This document shows positions 55,775-64,000 of a stretch of 64,000 bases of DNA, piece by piece. Each line of letters starts with the position of its first letter. Position 1 is the stretch's first letter. This DNA is from Alphaproteobacteria bacterium. GTDB taxonomy: Bacteria > Pseudomonadota > Alphaproteobacteria > WRAU01 > Hepatincolaceae. Under the pieces are notes generated by a model that was given only the letters and a program-made list of their open reading frames with translations, made no database searches and was not told the origin of the DNA. The stretch is from assembly GCA_009780035.1 (NCBI GenBank), contig WRAU01000003.1:1-64000 (forward strand). Reading direction: 5' to 3'. The position numbers and the translations under genes were made by a program.

Positions 55775-57109
55775 ATGAGTTTTTTTAATATCCTTGAAAG
55801 AAGGTTAATGCCTTTGGCTGAAGCTATCGGCAAAAATAAATATTTAATTTCTATTCGCGACGGTTTTTTAATATCCACACCGCTTTTAATTATCGGCTCA
55901 TTTTTCTTGCTGTTAGCCAATTTTCCCATACCCGGCTGGGCAGATTTCTGGACTAAAATTTTTGGTCCCCAATGGGAAGTTTATTTAATGCGCCCTGCGG
56001 CTGCAACTTTTGATATTATGTCTATATTCGCAGTAATGGGAATCGGCTATTCTTTTGCCGGACAAATGCAGGTTAATAAAATTTTCGGTGCAGCAGTTTC
56101 TTTAGTTGGATTTTTTACTTTAATGGAATTTAAAATTCCATTAAACTCTCTACAAGAAACTGTAGAGGTTTCTGGAATTTATTTAAAATGGGTGGGTTCA
56201 TCGGGAATTTTTCTAGGAATGATTTCCGCATTTTTAGCCGTTCATATTTATAGCTTTGTGCTTAAAAGAGGCTGGGTTATTAAAATGCCCGAAGGAGTTC
56301 CGCCAACTGTTACCCAAAGTTTTGCTGCATTGATTCCTGTTGGCGTGGTAATGTTTGTTTTCTTTTTAATTAATATCATTTTAAATTTTGCAAATTTAGG
56401 AAACGCCTTTAATCTTATTTTTGAAGTTTTACAAAAGCCATTAGTCTCAGCCGGCGGATCTTTATTGGCAATGGTTGTAGCCTATTTATTTTTACATCTA
56501 TTTTGGTTTTTTGGAATCAATGGCAGTGCAGTAGTAGGAGCGGTTTATAACCCGATTTTACGAGTGCTGACACTAGAAAATCTTGACGCTTTTAAAAGCG
56601 GAGAACAACTGCCCCATATTATTAACGGAGCATTCCAAGATATGTTCGCCACTTTTGGCGGCGGCGGCTCAACTTTATCACTGATTATAGCCATGTTTAT
56701 ATTCTGCCAATCAAGCAGGATTAGAAGTTTAGGCAAACTATCGATAATTCCAGGTATTTTCGGCATTAATGAACCAATTATTTTTGGACTGCCGATTGTT
56801 TTAAATCCCATCCTGTTAATCCCTTTTATTTTTGTGCCAACATTTAATATTATTGCCACCTACTTCGTTATGAAAGTTGGGCTTGTGCCTTATACTAACG
56901 GAGTTATGCTGCCGTGGACAACACCTGTTGTTATTTCAGGATTCCTATCAACTGACTGGCGAGGAGCAGTATGGCAGGTTATTTTATTAGTGATTGGCAT
57001 TTTTATGTATGCACCTTTTATTAAAATGCTTGATAGACAATATTTGAAAGATGAAAAAAATGCCTCTAAGACGGAAGAAAAAATTTCATTTGATGATGTA
57101 AAATTATAG
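55775..57109 (+). CDS. PTS lactose/cellobiose-family EIIC
   Basis: A 444-residue inner-membrane permease with about ten helices. ISIRDGFLISTPLLIIGSFF, HLFWFFGINGSAVV, FGGGGSTLSLIIA, GIFGINEPIIFGLPIVLNP and LPWTTPVVISGF are the CelB-type signatures. It carries a (probably GlcNAc-containing or beta-linked) sugar that EIIB phosphorylates; the substrate is inferred from the glycosylasparaginase next door. It is three bases after EIIB. Confidence 0.92.
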   Translation: MSFFNILERRLMPLAEAIGKNKYLISIRDGFLISTPLLIIGSFFLLLANFPIPGWADFWTKIFGPQWEVYLMRPAAATFDIMSIFAVMGIGYSFAGQMQVNKIFGAAVSLVGFFTLMEFKIPLNSLQETVEVSGIYLKWVGSSGIFLGMISAFLAVHIYSFVLKRGWVIKMPEGVPPTVTQSFAALIPVGVVMFVFFLINIILNFANLGNAFNLIFEVLQKPLVSAGGSLLAMVVAYLFLHLFWFFGINGSAVVGAVYNPILRVLTLENLDAFKSGEQLPHIINGAFQDMFATFGGGGSTLSLIIAMFIFCQSSRIRSLGKLSIIPGIFGINEPIIFGLPIVLNPILLIPFIFVPTFNIIATYFVMKVGLVPYTNGVMLPWTTPVVISGFLSTDWRGAVWQVILLVIGIFMYAPFIKMLDRQYLKDEKNASKTEEKISFDDVKL

Positions 57110-57118
57110 AGGTAAACA

Positions 57119-58069
57119 ATGTGGGCAATTATCGCAACATGGCGCATGGCTGCTGAGGGGCTTGAGGAAGCATCTAAAATATTAAATAATGGCAAAAATG
57201 GCGGCAATGCTTTAGTTAAAGCCATTAGCATGGTAGAAGATTTTCCTTATTATAAATCTGTAGGCTATGGCGGATTACCTAACGAAAATGGTATTGTAGA
57301 GTTAGATGCTGCCTATATGAACGGTGATACTTTAGCAGTTGGAGCAATAGCCAGTGTGCACGATATTGCTAACCCTGTGCTTGTGGCTAAAAAATTAAGC
57401 GAATATCCTGTAAACAGTTTCTTAGTTGGCACAGGAGCTGAAGAATTTGCAGTTAAAGAAGGATTCGCTCGTAAAACCATGCTTACAGACAGGGCAAAAC
57501 AGCATTATCAAAAAAGGCTGCAGGAACTTAAAGCTCAAGAACTTAAAGCATATAGCGGACACGATACCGTTGCCGCAATTTGTCTTGATGCCAGCGGCAG
57601 CATGTATGCCGCTACCTCTACCAGCGGATTATTTATGAAAAAACACGGCAGAGTTGGCGATTCTCCCATTTGCGGAGCGGGTTTTTATGTAGATAGCGAA
57701 ATCGGCGGAGCTGGAGCAACAGGACTAGGTGAAGATTTAGCTAAGGGGGTTATATCTTTTAAAATTACCTCACTTATGCAGCAAGGACTGCCTGTGCAAG
57801 AGGCATGCGAAAGAGCAGTAAATGAGCTAGACAGCAAGCTCAAAAAACGGCAAGGCAATGCCGGCGATATTTCGGTAGTTGCCCTAGATAAAAACGGTAA
57901 TTTTGGCGCAGCAACTAATATAGATACATTTTCTTTTGCAGTTGCCACCGCCAACCAGCCTTTAAGTATTTATTTATGTAAAAAAGAAGGAATGCATACA
58001 AAATATAGTATTGCCGATAAAGACTGGCTAGAGGCTTATCAAAAACGAATTCACGAACCAATCCTATGA
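57119..58069 (+). CDS. Glycosylasparaginase (aspartylglucosaminidase-like Ntn hydrolase)
   Basis: A 316-residue T2-family threonine hydrolase. The autocleavage/nucleophile site is GHDT with Thr150, followed by ATSTSGLFMKKHGRVGDSPI, CGAGFYVDSEIGGAGATGLGE, all close to aspartylglucosaminidase. It cleaves GlcNAc-asparagine to aspartate and the amino sugar. There is no signal peptide, so it works in the cytoplasm on an imported substrate. EIIC ends nine bases upstream and the M20 gene starts within its TGA stop (ATGA). A plain isoaspartyl peptidase role is less likely given the SDSPI-type loop. Confidence 0.88.
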   Translation: MWAIIATWRMAAEGLEEASKILNNGKNGGNALVKAISMVEDFPYYKSVGYGGLPNENGIVELDAAYMNGDTLAVGAIASVHDIANPVLVAKKLSEYPVNSFLVGTGAEEFAVKEGFARKTMLTDRAKQHYQKRLQELKAQELKAYSGHDTVAAICLDASGSMYAATSTSGLFMKKHGRVGDSPICGAGFYVDSEIGGAGATGLGEDLAKGVISFKITSLMQQGLPVQEACERAVNELDSKLKKRQGNAGDISVVALDKNGNFGAATNIDTFSFAVATANQPLSIYLCKKEGMHTKYSIADKDWLEAYQKRIHEPIL

Positions 58070-59181
58070 ACGACTTTGAAAAAATTAGTGCGGCGGTAAA
58101 TAAACTTAAAGATGAATTAATCGCTAGTATCGTGGAATTATGCCGAATTCCCAGCGTTCAAGAACTGCCTGCAGAAAATGCTCCTTTTGGTTTACCGATT
58201 GCTAAGTGCTTAACCGCAGCATTAAATATAGCCCAAAATCTAGGGTTTAAAACTTATAATAAACAATATTATGGCTATGCAGCAACAGAAACCAACACAA
58301 AAGACTATATTGGAATATTCGGACACCTTGATGTCATGCCTGCTAATGAATTAGGCTGGCATAGCAAGCCATTTGAACCAGTAATTATTAATAATCGTAT
58401 TTATGCAAGAGGCGTTCTTGATAATAAAGCACCGATTCTTGCATGTTTATATGCCCTAAAAGCTGTGCAGAATAGCGGCATTAATTTAAATAAGCCAGTT
58501 AGAATTGTTTTTGGCGGTAATGAAGAAAGCGGATTTGCCTGTATGGAGCACTACTTAAAGTATGAAAAATTGCCAATCAGCGGCTGGACACCAGATTGTA
58601 AATATCCAGTTGTGTATGCTGAAAGAGGCAGGCTTAAATTGCAGATTGCCGTCTCTAATACTGCAACTTCTAGTTTTTTTAATTTTATAACAGATTGTTT
58701 TTTACAAGCAGATAAATCTGGGGATAGACTGTCAATCGCTTGCGGTGATGATGAATTCGGCAATCTTGAAATGCGCGATTACCGCCTTGAATCTAACAAC
58801 AATGGCGCCTATTTTTCATGGCAAATTAGCTACCCTCCGCTAATTAGTGCTGAGGAAATTATAACCCGCATTAAAAAAATCTTGCCAGCAGAGTTAACAC
58901 TTGCCGTTATTAAAAATTATAATCCCGTTTTTTTTGATAAAGAAAGCCACACCATACAGGCTCTTAAAAATGCTTATGAAAAAATTACAGGGTTAGACGG
59001 CACGCCTGCAACTACTACAGGCGGCACTTATGCTAAAATTATCCCGAATATTGTGCCTTTTGGTCCTAGCTTCGCCGGTCAAAAAGGTATTGCCCACAAC
59101 CCCAACGAATGGATGGATATAGACGACATTATAACAAATATGCACATCTACACCGCCGCCCTTTATAACCTAACAAGGTAA
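58066..59181 (+). CDS. M20-family metallopeptidase
   Basis: A 371-residue zinc peptidase/deacylase. Metal-site motifs: FGHLDVMPA with His and Asp, ARGVLDNKAP, GGNEESG with the catalytic and metal Glu pair, then a C-terminal TTGGTYAKIIPNIVPFGPS and KGIAHNPNEWM with the last His. The insertion between is the dimerisation domain. It resembles PepV-like dipeptidases and ArgE-type deacylases. Translation is coupled to the glycosylasparaginase by the ATGA overlap, so it may trim peptide or acyl groups from the same imported compound. Confidence 0.87.
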   Translation: MNDFEKISAAVNKLKDELIASIVELCRIPSVQELPAENAPFGLPIAKCLTAALNIAQNLGFKTYNKQYYGYAATETNTKDYIGIFGHLDVMPANELGWHSKPFEPVIINNRIYARGVLDNKAPILACLYALKAVQNSGINLNKPVRIVFGGNEESGFACMEHYLKYEKLPISGWTPDCKYPVVYAERGRLKLQIAVSNTATSSFFNFITDCFLQADKSGDRLSIACGDDEFGNLEMRDYRLESNNNGAYFSWQISYPPLISAEEIITRIKKILPAELTLAVIKNYNPVFFDKESHTIQALKNAYEKITGLDGTPATTTGGTYAKIIPNIVPFGPSFAGQKGIAHNPNEWMDIDDIITNMHIYTAALYNLTR

Positions 59182-59220
59182 GATAAAGAAGGTGCAGAAT
59201 ATGAAAGGGAGAGTAGATAG

Positions 59221-59240
59221 TGTATGCTTAATACATAAAC
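59221..59240. repeat. Inverted-repeat core at the infC side of the inserted cassette
   Basis: TGTATGCTTAATACATAAAC, the same core as at 51357-51377, 55234-55252 and, inverted, 54565-54584. It lies between the convergent M20 and infC genes. Long outer arms are not clear here. Confidence 0.55.
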
Positions 59241-59275
59241 CCAAACATATTAAAAAACAAAAAAATCCAAGATAT

Positions 59276-59818
59276 TTAGATTTTTACTGGAGACATGATG
59301 GTAACCACATTATTACCCTCTATCTTAGGAGCAACATCTAGTTTTGCACCTTCTTCCTTACCAATATCTTCATAAAATTTATTTAAAAGCTCAAGAGCTT
59401 TGCCAGAATAAACCATTTCTCTGCCGCGTATTTTTACAGCAATTTTTACTTTAGAGCCAGTTTCTAAAAACTTTTTCAGCTGATTCAGCTTTACATCATA
59501 ATCACCTTTAGCAATATTCAAATGAATATATAGTTCTTTCAGCAAAGATACTTTCTGCTTTTTTTTAGTTTTTTGCAGAGTATATTTATATTTATGATAA
59601 TCTAATATTTTACAAACCGGAGGATTCCCCTCGGGATTAACTTCAACTAAATCGAGACCTTCTTCAAAGGCTTTATCTAGCGCTTCTTTGATGGAAAAAA
59701 TTCCTATCATATCGCCATTCTCGTCAATCAAACGAACCTTTGGGGTTTTGATCGCTTCATTGATTCTTGTAGTATCTTTATTGTTTTTTTTATCAGATTT
59801 ATCTGGATTAATAGCCAA
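59276..59818 (-). CDS. infC: Translation initiation factor IF-3
   Basis: A 180-residue factor that binds the 30S subunit and checks the initiator tRNA. VRLIDENGDMIGIFSIKEAL is the N-domain start; KYKYTLQKTKKKQK the linker; KIAVKIRGREMVY the C-domain. No ATG fits: the start is TTG at 59818 (or ATT six bases on) after GGAG. A rare start codon is a known autoregulatory device of infC. It follows thrS and is cut off from rpmI-rplT. Confidence 0.94.
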   Translation of the reverse strand: MAINPDKSDKKNNKDTTRINEAIKTPKVRLIDENGDMIGIFSIKEALDKAFEEGLDLVEVNPEGNPPVCKILDYHKYKYTLQKTKKKQKVSLLKELYIHLNIAKGDYDVKLNQLKKFLETGSKVKIAVKIRGREMVYSGKALELLNKFYEDIGKEEGAKLDVAPKIEGNNVVTIMSPVKI

Positions 59819-59871
59819 AAAAACTCTCTCCTAATTACAAATTATAGTATTAAATTTTAATATAAATAGTC

Positions 59872-61803
59872 TTACATTGTAAAGACTATATTTTTACTTT
59901 TAATATTTTTTTCCACCAAATTAACAAAACTATCTAAGCTCATGGCTTCCTGTTTATCTTCTCCAAGTATTCTTAAGGTAATACTTTTGCTATTTTCCTC
60001 TTTTTCACCAATAATCAGCATTAGCGGAACTTTGTTTATGGTATGTTCGCGGATTTTATAGCTGATTTTTTGATAGCGCAAATCTAATTCCACATTAATT
60101 CCTGCCGATTTTAGCGAATCTGCCACATAAATAGCATAATCGTCAAACTTATTAGAAATAGTCATTACACAAACCTGCACAGGAGCCAGCCATAACGGCA
60201 GTTTACCCTTATAATGCTCTAAAAGAATCCCAATAAACCGCTCAAGAGACCCCAATATAGCCCGATGCAGCATCACTGGGGCGTGCTTATTGCCGTCTTC
60301 ACCAATATAATAAGCTCCTAGTCTGTGCGGCAGCACAAAATCGCTTTGCAATGTTCCTAATTGCCAATCACGCCCAAGCGAATCTTTAATAGCAAACTCT
60401 AGCTTAGGTCCATAAAAAGCTCCTTCACCTTTGTTAAGAATCGGATCAAGTCCGGCTTCGCGTGCTGCCTCACTAAGAGCTTTTTCGGATTCATCCCACA
60501 CTTTATCACTGCCTGCCCGCTTAGCAGGGCGGTCAGAAAATTTTACAATAATATCAATATCACCGAAAACTTCCCTGTAAACTTCTTTTAATAAATGACA
60601 GAAATCTACCGTTTCAGATATTATTTGCTCCTGTGTGCAAAAAATATGGGCGTCATCTTGGGTAAAAGCCCGCACCCGCATAATGCCATGCAATGCTCCC
60701 GAAGGTTCATTGCGATGGCAGCAACCGAATTCTGCCATCCGCAAAGGCAAATCGCGGTAAGATTTCTGCCCCTGTTTAAAAATTTGAATATGCGCCGGAC
60801 AGTTCATAGGCTTAAGCGCCAGCATCGTATTATCGTTATTATTAATAACAAACATATTTTCGCCGAATTTATCCCAATGCCCGCTGGCTTCCCATAGGCT
60901 TCTATCAAGCAGAATCGGCGTTTTCACCTCACCATAGCCATTCTGCTGCAATTTGCCGCGAATATAATTTTCTAAAGTGCGGTAAATCCGCCAGCCTTTA
61001 TCGTGCCAAAAAACTGCCCCTACCGCTTCTTCCTGCATATGAAATAAATTTAATTCTTTGCCTAATTTGCGATGGTCATTTTTTTCTAACTCTTCCTGCA
61101 AAGTTAAAAAATTATCAAGATCTTTTTGCGTTAAGAATCCTACGCCATACACTCTTTGCAGCATAGGTTTTTGAGAATCTCCCTGCCAGTAAACTCCTGA
61201 TACTTTCGTTAATTTAAAAGATTTTGGAATGCGGCGGGTATTATTTATATGGGGACCGCGGCATAAATCATCAAAATTACCCTGTTTATAAAAGCTGACA
61301 TATTCGTCTTCTATACCTTCAAGGATCTCTACTTTAAAATGCTGATTCTGCGATTTATATAAATTAATAGCCTCCTCTTTAGAAATTACGCGGCATTGCA
61401 CTTCCTCTGCCCTATCGATAATTTCTTTCATTTTTTCTTCAATATGAATTAAATCTTCAGCAGAAAAAGGATTAATGGGAAGCGAATCATAAAAAAAGCC
61501 ATTTTCAGTAGTAGGTCCGGTTGCAAGTATAGTATCTGGAAACAATTCCATAATTGCCTCGCCCAACAAATGAGCCATATCATGCCTTAGCATGCCTAGC
61601 ACAATTTCAGCATTTTTGTTTGTGATGATTTCAACTTTAGAATTTTTTTCAATAGTTTTATTTAAATCCCACAGCTCACCGTCAACATAGCAAGCATAAG
61701 CATTTTTTGCCAAGTTTGGACTAATTCTATTAGCCACATCCAATCCGCTTGGATGATTTTCAAAAACCAGCTTTGAATTATCTAAAAGCGTAATTTCTAT
61801 CAT
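59872..61803 (-). CDS. thrS: Threonyl-tRNA synthetase
   Basis: A 643-residue class II synthetase: TGS domain (1-62), editing domain with HDMAHLLGEA and the Cys-His site, then the catalytic core: motif 1 region, zinc ligands in LALKPMNCPAHIQIF, motif 2 FGCCHRNEPSGALHG with Arg, motif 3 VMLHRAILGSLERF, and an anticodon-binding domain from about 545. Length and order are normal. It precedes infC on the same strand. Confidence 0.97.
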   Translation of the reverse strand: MIEITLLDNSKLVFENHPSGLDVANRISPNLAKNAYACYVDGELWDLNKTIEKNSKVEIITNKNAEIVLGMLRHDMAHLLGEAIMELFPDTILATGPTTENGFFYDSLPINPFSAEDLIHIEEKMKEIIDRAEEVQCRVISKEEAINLYKSQNQHFKVEILEGIEDEYVSFYKQGNFDDLCRGPHINNTRRIPKSFKLTKVSGVYWQGDSQKPMLQRVYGVGFLTQKDLDNFLTLQEELEKNDHRKLGKELNLFHMQEEAVGAVFWHDKGWRIYRTLENYIRGKLQQNGYGEVKTPILLDRSLWEASGHWDKFGENMFVINNNDNTMLALKPMNCPAHIQIFKQGQKSYRDLPLRMAEFGCCHRNEPSGALHGIMRVRAFTQDDAHIFCTQEQIISETVDFCHLLKEVYREVFGDIDIIVKFSDRPAKRAGSDKVWDESEKALSEAAREAGLDPILNKGEGAFYGPKLEFAIKDSLGRDWQLGTLQSDFVLPHRLGAYYIGEDGNKHAPVMLHRAILGSLERFIGILLEHYKGKLPLWLAPVQVCVMTISNKFDDYAIYVADSLKSAGINVELDLRYQKISYKIREHTINKVPLMLIIGEKEENSKSITLRILGEDKQEAMSLDSFVNLVEKNIKSKNIVFTM

Positions 61804-61885
61804 AATTTTGCAATAACCTATATTTGTGTATTAAGATATTATAATGTATAATATTATAAATTAAATAAAAAACAGTGTGGATGCA

Positions 61886-64000
61886 ATGGAAAAGTTCAAA
61901 TTATCTCTAAATCAGGTTTATAAATCGTGCTCGCCGGATATTTTTAAAAAAGCTAAAGATACTCCTATCAAAAACAGAATTGAGCAAAAAAGAGCTTTAG
62001 ATTCCATCAACATGGGTGTTAATATTAATTCTCATGGCTATAATATTTTTGCCATGGGAGGAGATGGTATTGGCAAAAAACGGCTGATTTTAGAATATTT
62101 AAATAATAAAGCCAAAGAAAAATCTATCCCTAAAGACTGGGTATATGTGCATAATTTTGAAAAAGAAGAAGCCCCTAATGCTATTGCTTTTCCAGCCGGC
62201 GAGGCAAAAATTTTCAAAAAACATATTGATAAAATGATTGAAGATTTAGGGGTTATTATTCCGTCAATTTTTGAGGGTGAAGTTTATCGTAATAAAATTC
62301 TTGAAATTACTAAAGACATAGGCACAAAACAACAGAAAATTTTTGAAAAACTTAATGAGCAAGCATTAGAAAACAATCTGTTAATTGCTAAAACTGCCAA
62401 TGGCTTTTCAATTATGGCTGCCAATGCTGATAAAAAACCCTTTGCCGAAGAAGACTTCAATAAACTATCCACAGAGCAGAAAGATAAAATCACTGCCAAT
62501 ATAAAGTCTTTCCAGCAAAAGCTAGAAAAAATTTTAAATTCACTGCCCTTAAGCGAAAAAGAAAAACTCACTAAAATTGCCACCTATAATGAAAAGGTAA
62601 TTGAGAAAACTCTGCGTCCTTTTGTTTCCAAACTATTAAAAAAATGGGGGAATTCCAAAGAAGTTGTAGATTACTTAGAGCTGCTGCTATCGCATATTAT
62701 TGAAAATTATTCAGTATTTCTGCCAATCCAAAAAAATCCTTCTGCTGATAGAAGACAGGAAATTATTACCGACATACTTTTAGAAAAACAAATGAATGTT
62801 TTTCAAGTTAATGTAATTATCGATAGAAGCAAAGAGGTTCGTGCCAATAAAGGTGCACCGGTAATTTATTTAGATAACCCTAACTACGGCAAATTATTCG
62901 GCAAAGTTGAATATTCTACGCAAATGGGAACTCTTTCTACAGATTTTACCAATATTAAAGCAGGATATTTGCACCAAGCCAATGGCGGATATTTGCTAAT
63001 TAATGCCATTAAACTTTTAGAAATCCCAATTCTTTGGGAATCACTCAAGCAGGTGCTAAAAGACGGAAAAATCCAATTTTTAACGCCGGAAAATACTATT
63101 TATAATACCTCGCTTATCAGCTTAGAACCTGAGCCCATTCCTTTAGATATTAAAATAGTTTTAGTTGGCGAGCCAGATATTTACTACGCCTTATGGCAAT
63201 ACGATCCCGAGTTTAAAGAATTATTTAAAATTGTGGCAGATTTTGACAACCAAATTTCCTACAACGAAGAAAACTCTTTAATCTATTATTCTTATGTTCA
63301 ATCTTTAATTAAAGAAAATAAGCTGCGGGATTTTAATGATGCCGCCATTGCCAAAATCGTAGAGCTTGGAGCAAGATTTGCAGATTCGCAAGAGTTTTTA
63401 AGCGCGAATCTTTCTAAAATTAAATCAATTTTAATTGAAGCCAACTATTTAGCAAAAAATAAAAAAGTTAATACCATAACAGATAGCGAAATTGTTGAGG
63501 CTTACCGTATGCAAAGGGATAGATCCGGTAAGTTTTCGGAATCTATGGAAAAATTCATCAATAAAAAAACTATTCTGGTAGAAACTAGCGGCACTGAGGT
63601 AGGACAAATTAACGGATTAGCAGTATTTTCCATTAATGATTTCATGTTCGGGCAGCCGCAACGGATTAGCGCCAGCGTTTATAAAGGTAAAAACGGCGTA
63701 GTTGATATTGAGCGCGTAGTTGCCCTTTCTGGCGCTATTCACCATAAAGGCATTATGATTTTACAATCGTTTTTAAATGCCCGTTTAGGACAAGTATATC
63801 CATTGGCCTTTTCAGCAAGCATTGTGTTTGAACAGTCTTATGGTCCTATAGACGGCGACAGTGCTACTTCTACCGAGCTTTATGCTTTGCTTTCAGCTTT
63901 ATCTGGTGTCCCTATCAAACAAACCTTAGCAGTAACAGGATCTATGGATCAAAAAGGACGCGTGCAAGCTATTGGCGGAGTTAATCATAAAATTGAAGGA
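61886..64000 (+). CDS. Lon-like ATP-dependent protease (LonB/YcbZ type), 3' end missing
   Basis: An open frame of 705 codons from ATG 61886 to the window edge; it is not closed by a stop here. The N-terminus has the start of an AAA fold, ALDSINMGVNINSHGYNIFA, and a Walker A-like GGDGIGKK in which the final Ser/Thr is Lys. A long helical insertion follows. The C-terminal part is the Lon protease domain: GQINGLAVFSI, PQRISASVYKG, and GDSATSTELYALLSAL with the catalytic Ser, and GGVNHKIEG with the catalytic Lys, about four residues before the edge. It is an ATP-dependent quality-control protease, distinct from classical LonA. An upstream ATG at 61881 is out of frame. Confidence 0.88.
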   Translation, partial: MEKFKLSLNQVYKSCSPDIFKKAKDTPIKNRIEQKRALDSINMGVNINSHGYNIFAMGGDGIGKKRLILEYLNNKAKEKSIPKDWVYVHNFEKEEAPNAIAFPAGEAKIFKKHIDKMIEDLGVIIPSIFEGEVYRNKILEITKDIGTKQQKIFEKLNEQALENNLLIAKTANGFSIMAANADKKPFAEEDFNKLSTEQKDKITANIKSFQQKLEKILNSLPLSEKEKLTKIATYNEKVIEKTLRPFVSKLLKKWGNSKEVVDYLELLLSHIIENYSVFLPIQKNPSADRRQEIITDILLEKQMNVFQVNVIIDRSKEVRANKGAPVIYLDNPNYGKLFGKVEYSTQMGTLSTDFTNIKAGYLHQANGGYLLINAIKLLEIPILWESLKQVLKDGKIQFLTPENTIYNTSLISLEPEPIPLDIKIVLVGEPDIYYALWQYDPEFKELFKIVADFDNQISYNEENSLIYYSYVQSLIKENKLRDFNDAAIAKIVELGARFADSQEFLSANLSKIKSILIEANYLAKNKKVNTITDSEIVEAYRMQRDRSGKFSESMEKFINKKTILVETSGTEVGQINGLAVFSINDFMFGQPQRISASVYKGKNGVVDIERVVALSGAIHHKGIMILQSFLNARLGQVYPLAFSASIVFEQSYGPIDGDSATSTELYALLSALSGVPIKQTLAVTGSMDQKGRVQAIGGVNHKIEG

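Noticed and set aside
51312-59240. Integron attC sites
   Set aside because: The long hairpins lack the RYYYAAC/GTTRRRY ends and follow single housekeeping genes on the minus strand, not cassette arrays.
1-64000. Genome-wide use of UGA as tryptophan (code 4)
   Set aside because: Nearly all conserved genes are full length with TGG for Trp, and DUF2066 and the glycosylasparaginase end in TGA in ATGA overlaps with the next start. Only the frame at 44708-45433 has internal UGA.
1-64000. CRISPR arrays, intact insertion sequences, prophage modules, rRNA genes
   Set aside because: No regularly spaced direct repeats, transposase, integrase, phage structural genes or rRNA sequence was seen in the window.

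Overview
This is an AT-rich chromosomal segment from an alphaproteobacterium, by eye roughly one third G+C. The class assignment rests on a CcrM-type adenine methylase with its characteristic C-terminal domain, an Hda homologue joined to a DUF2066 gene, an lptG-lptD-surA-pdxA-rsmA block, alphaproteobacterial-style ComEC and LptD, and sdhC-sdhD-sdhA-sdhB order. Low G+C, pseudogenes and Rickettsia-like palindromic repeats suggest a host-associated organism. A PTS permease, Dcu transporter, aspartase, periplasmic asparaginase and class Ib ribonucleotide reductase would suit an oxygen-poor, animal-associated (possibly gut) habitat. That habitat is inference.

Layout. 0.3-9.7 kb: a SRPBCC-like protein, comEC running into a serine tRNA, a permuted papain-fold protein, an NSS-family symporter, a RhlE-like helicase, an exported diverged SAM-hydrolase-like protein and rlmN. 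9.8-16.0 kb: two tandem-OB-fold exported paralogues, ccrM downstream of two glycosyltransferases, and RNase D. 16.0-32.2 kb: housekeeping (hda, DUF2066, holC, pepA, cysQ-like, tsaC, an FAD dehydrogenase, lptG, lptD, surA, pdxA, rsmA, gmk, yggT, DUF167, folD). 32.2-44.6 kb: a frameshifted methyltransferase, pgm, lepA, a CDF cation exporter, dgt, rnhB and nrdE-nrdF-nrdI. 44.6-46.5 kb: a decayed accessory patch holding a 241-codon frame interrupted only by three UGA codons and an eptA-like pseudogene. 46.5-54.3 kb: ansB, sdhCDAB, dcu and aspA, together an asparagine-aspartate-fumarate-succinate route. 54.6-61.8 kb: rplT and rpmI are separated from infC and thrS by an opposite-strand cassette of PTS IIB, PTS IIC, glycosylasparaginase and M20 peptidase. 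The window ends inside a Lon-like protease gene.

Three things stand out as possibly undescribed. (1) A two-copy module at 16.1-16.6 kb and 40.3-40.75 kb: a conserved promoter, a ~165-nt leader that folds with covarying helices, a GNRA-capped hairpin and apparent pseudoknots, then an 87-95-residue protein; a truncated remnant lies at 38.0 kb. (2) Long gene-specific inverted repeats whose arms take in the stop codon of four minus-strand genes, several with a related loop core. (3) The PTS/glycosylasparaginase cassette inside the infC-rpmI-rplT locus, which could supply aspartate to the aspA/dcu/sdh genes next door.
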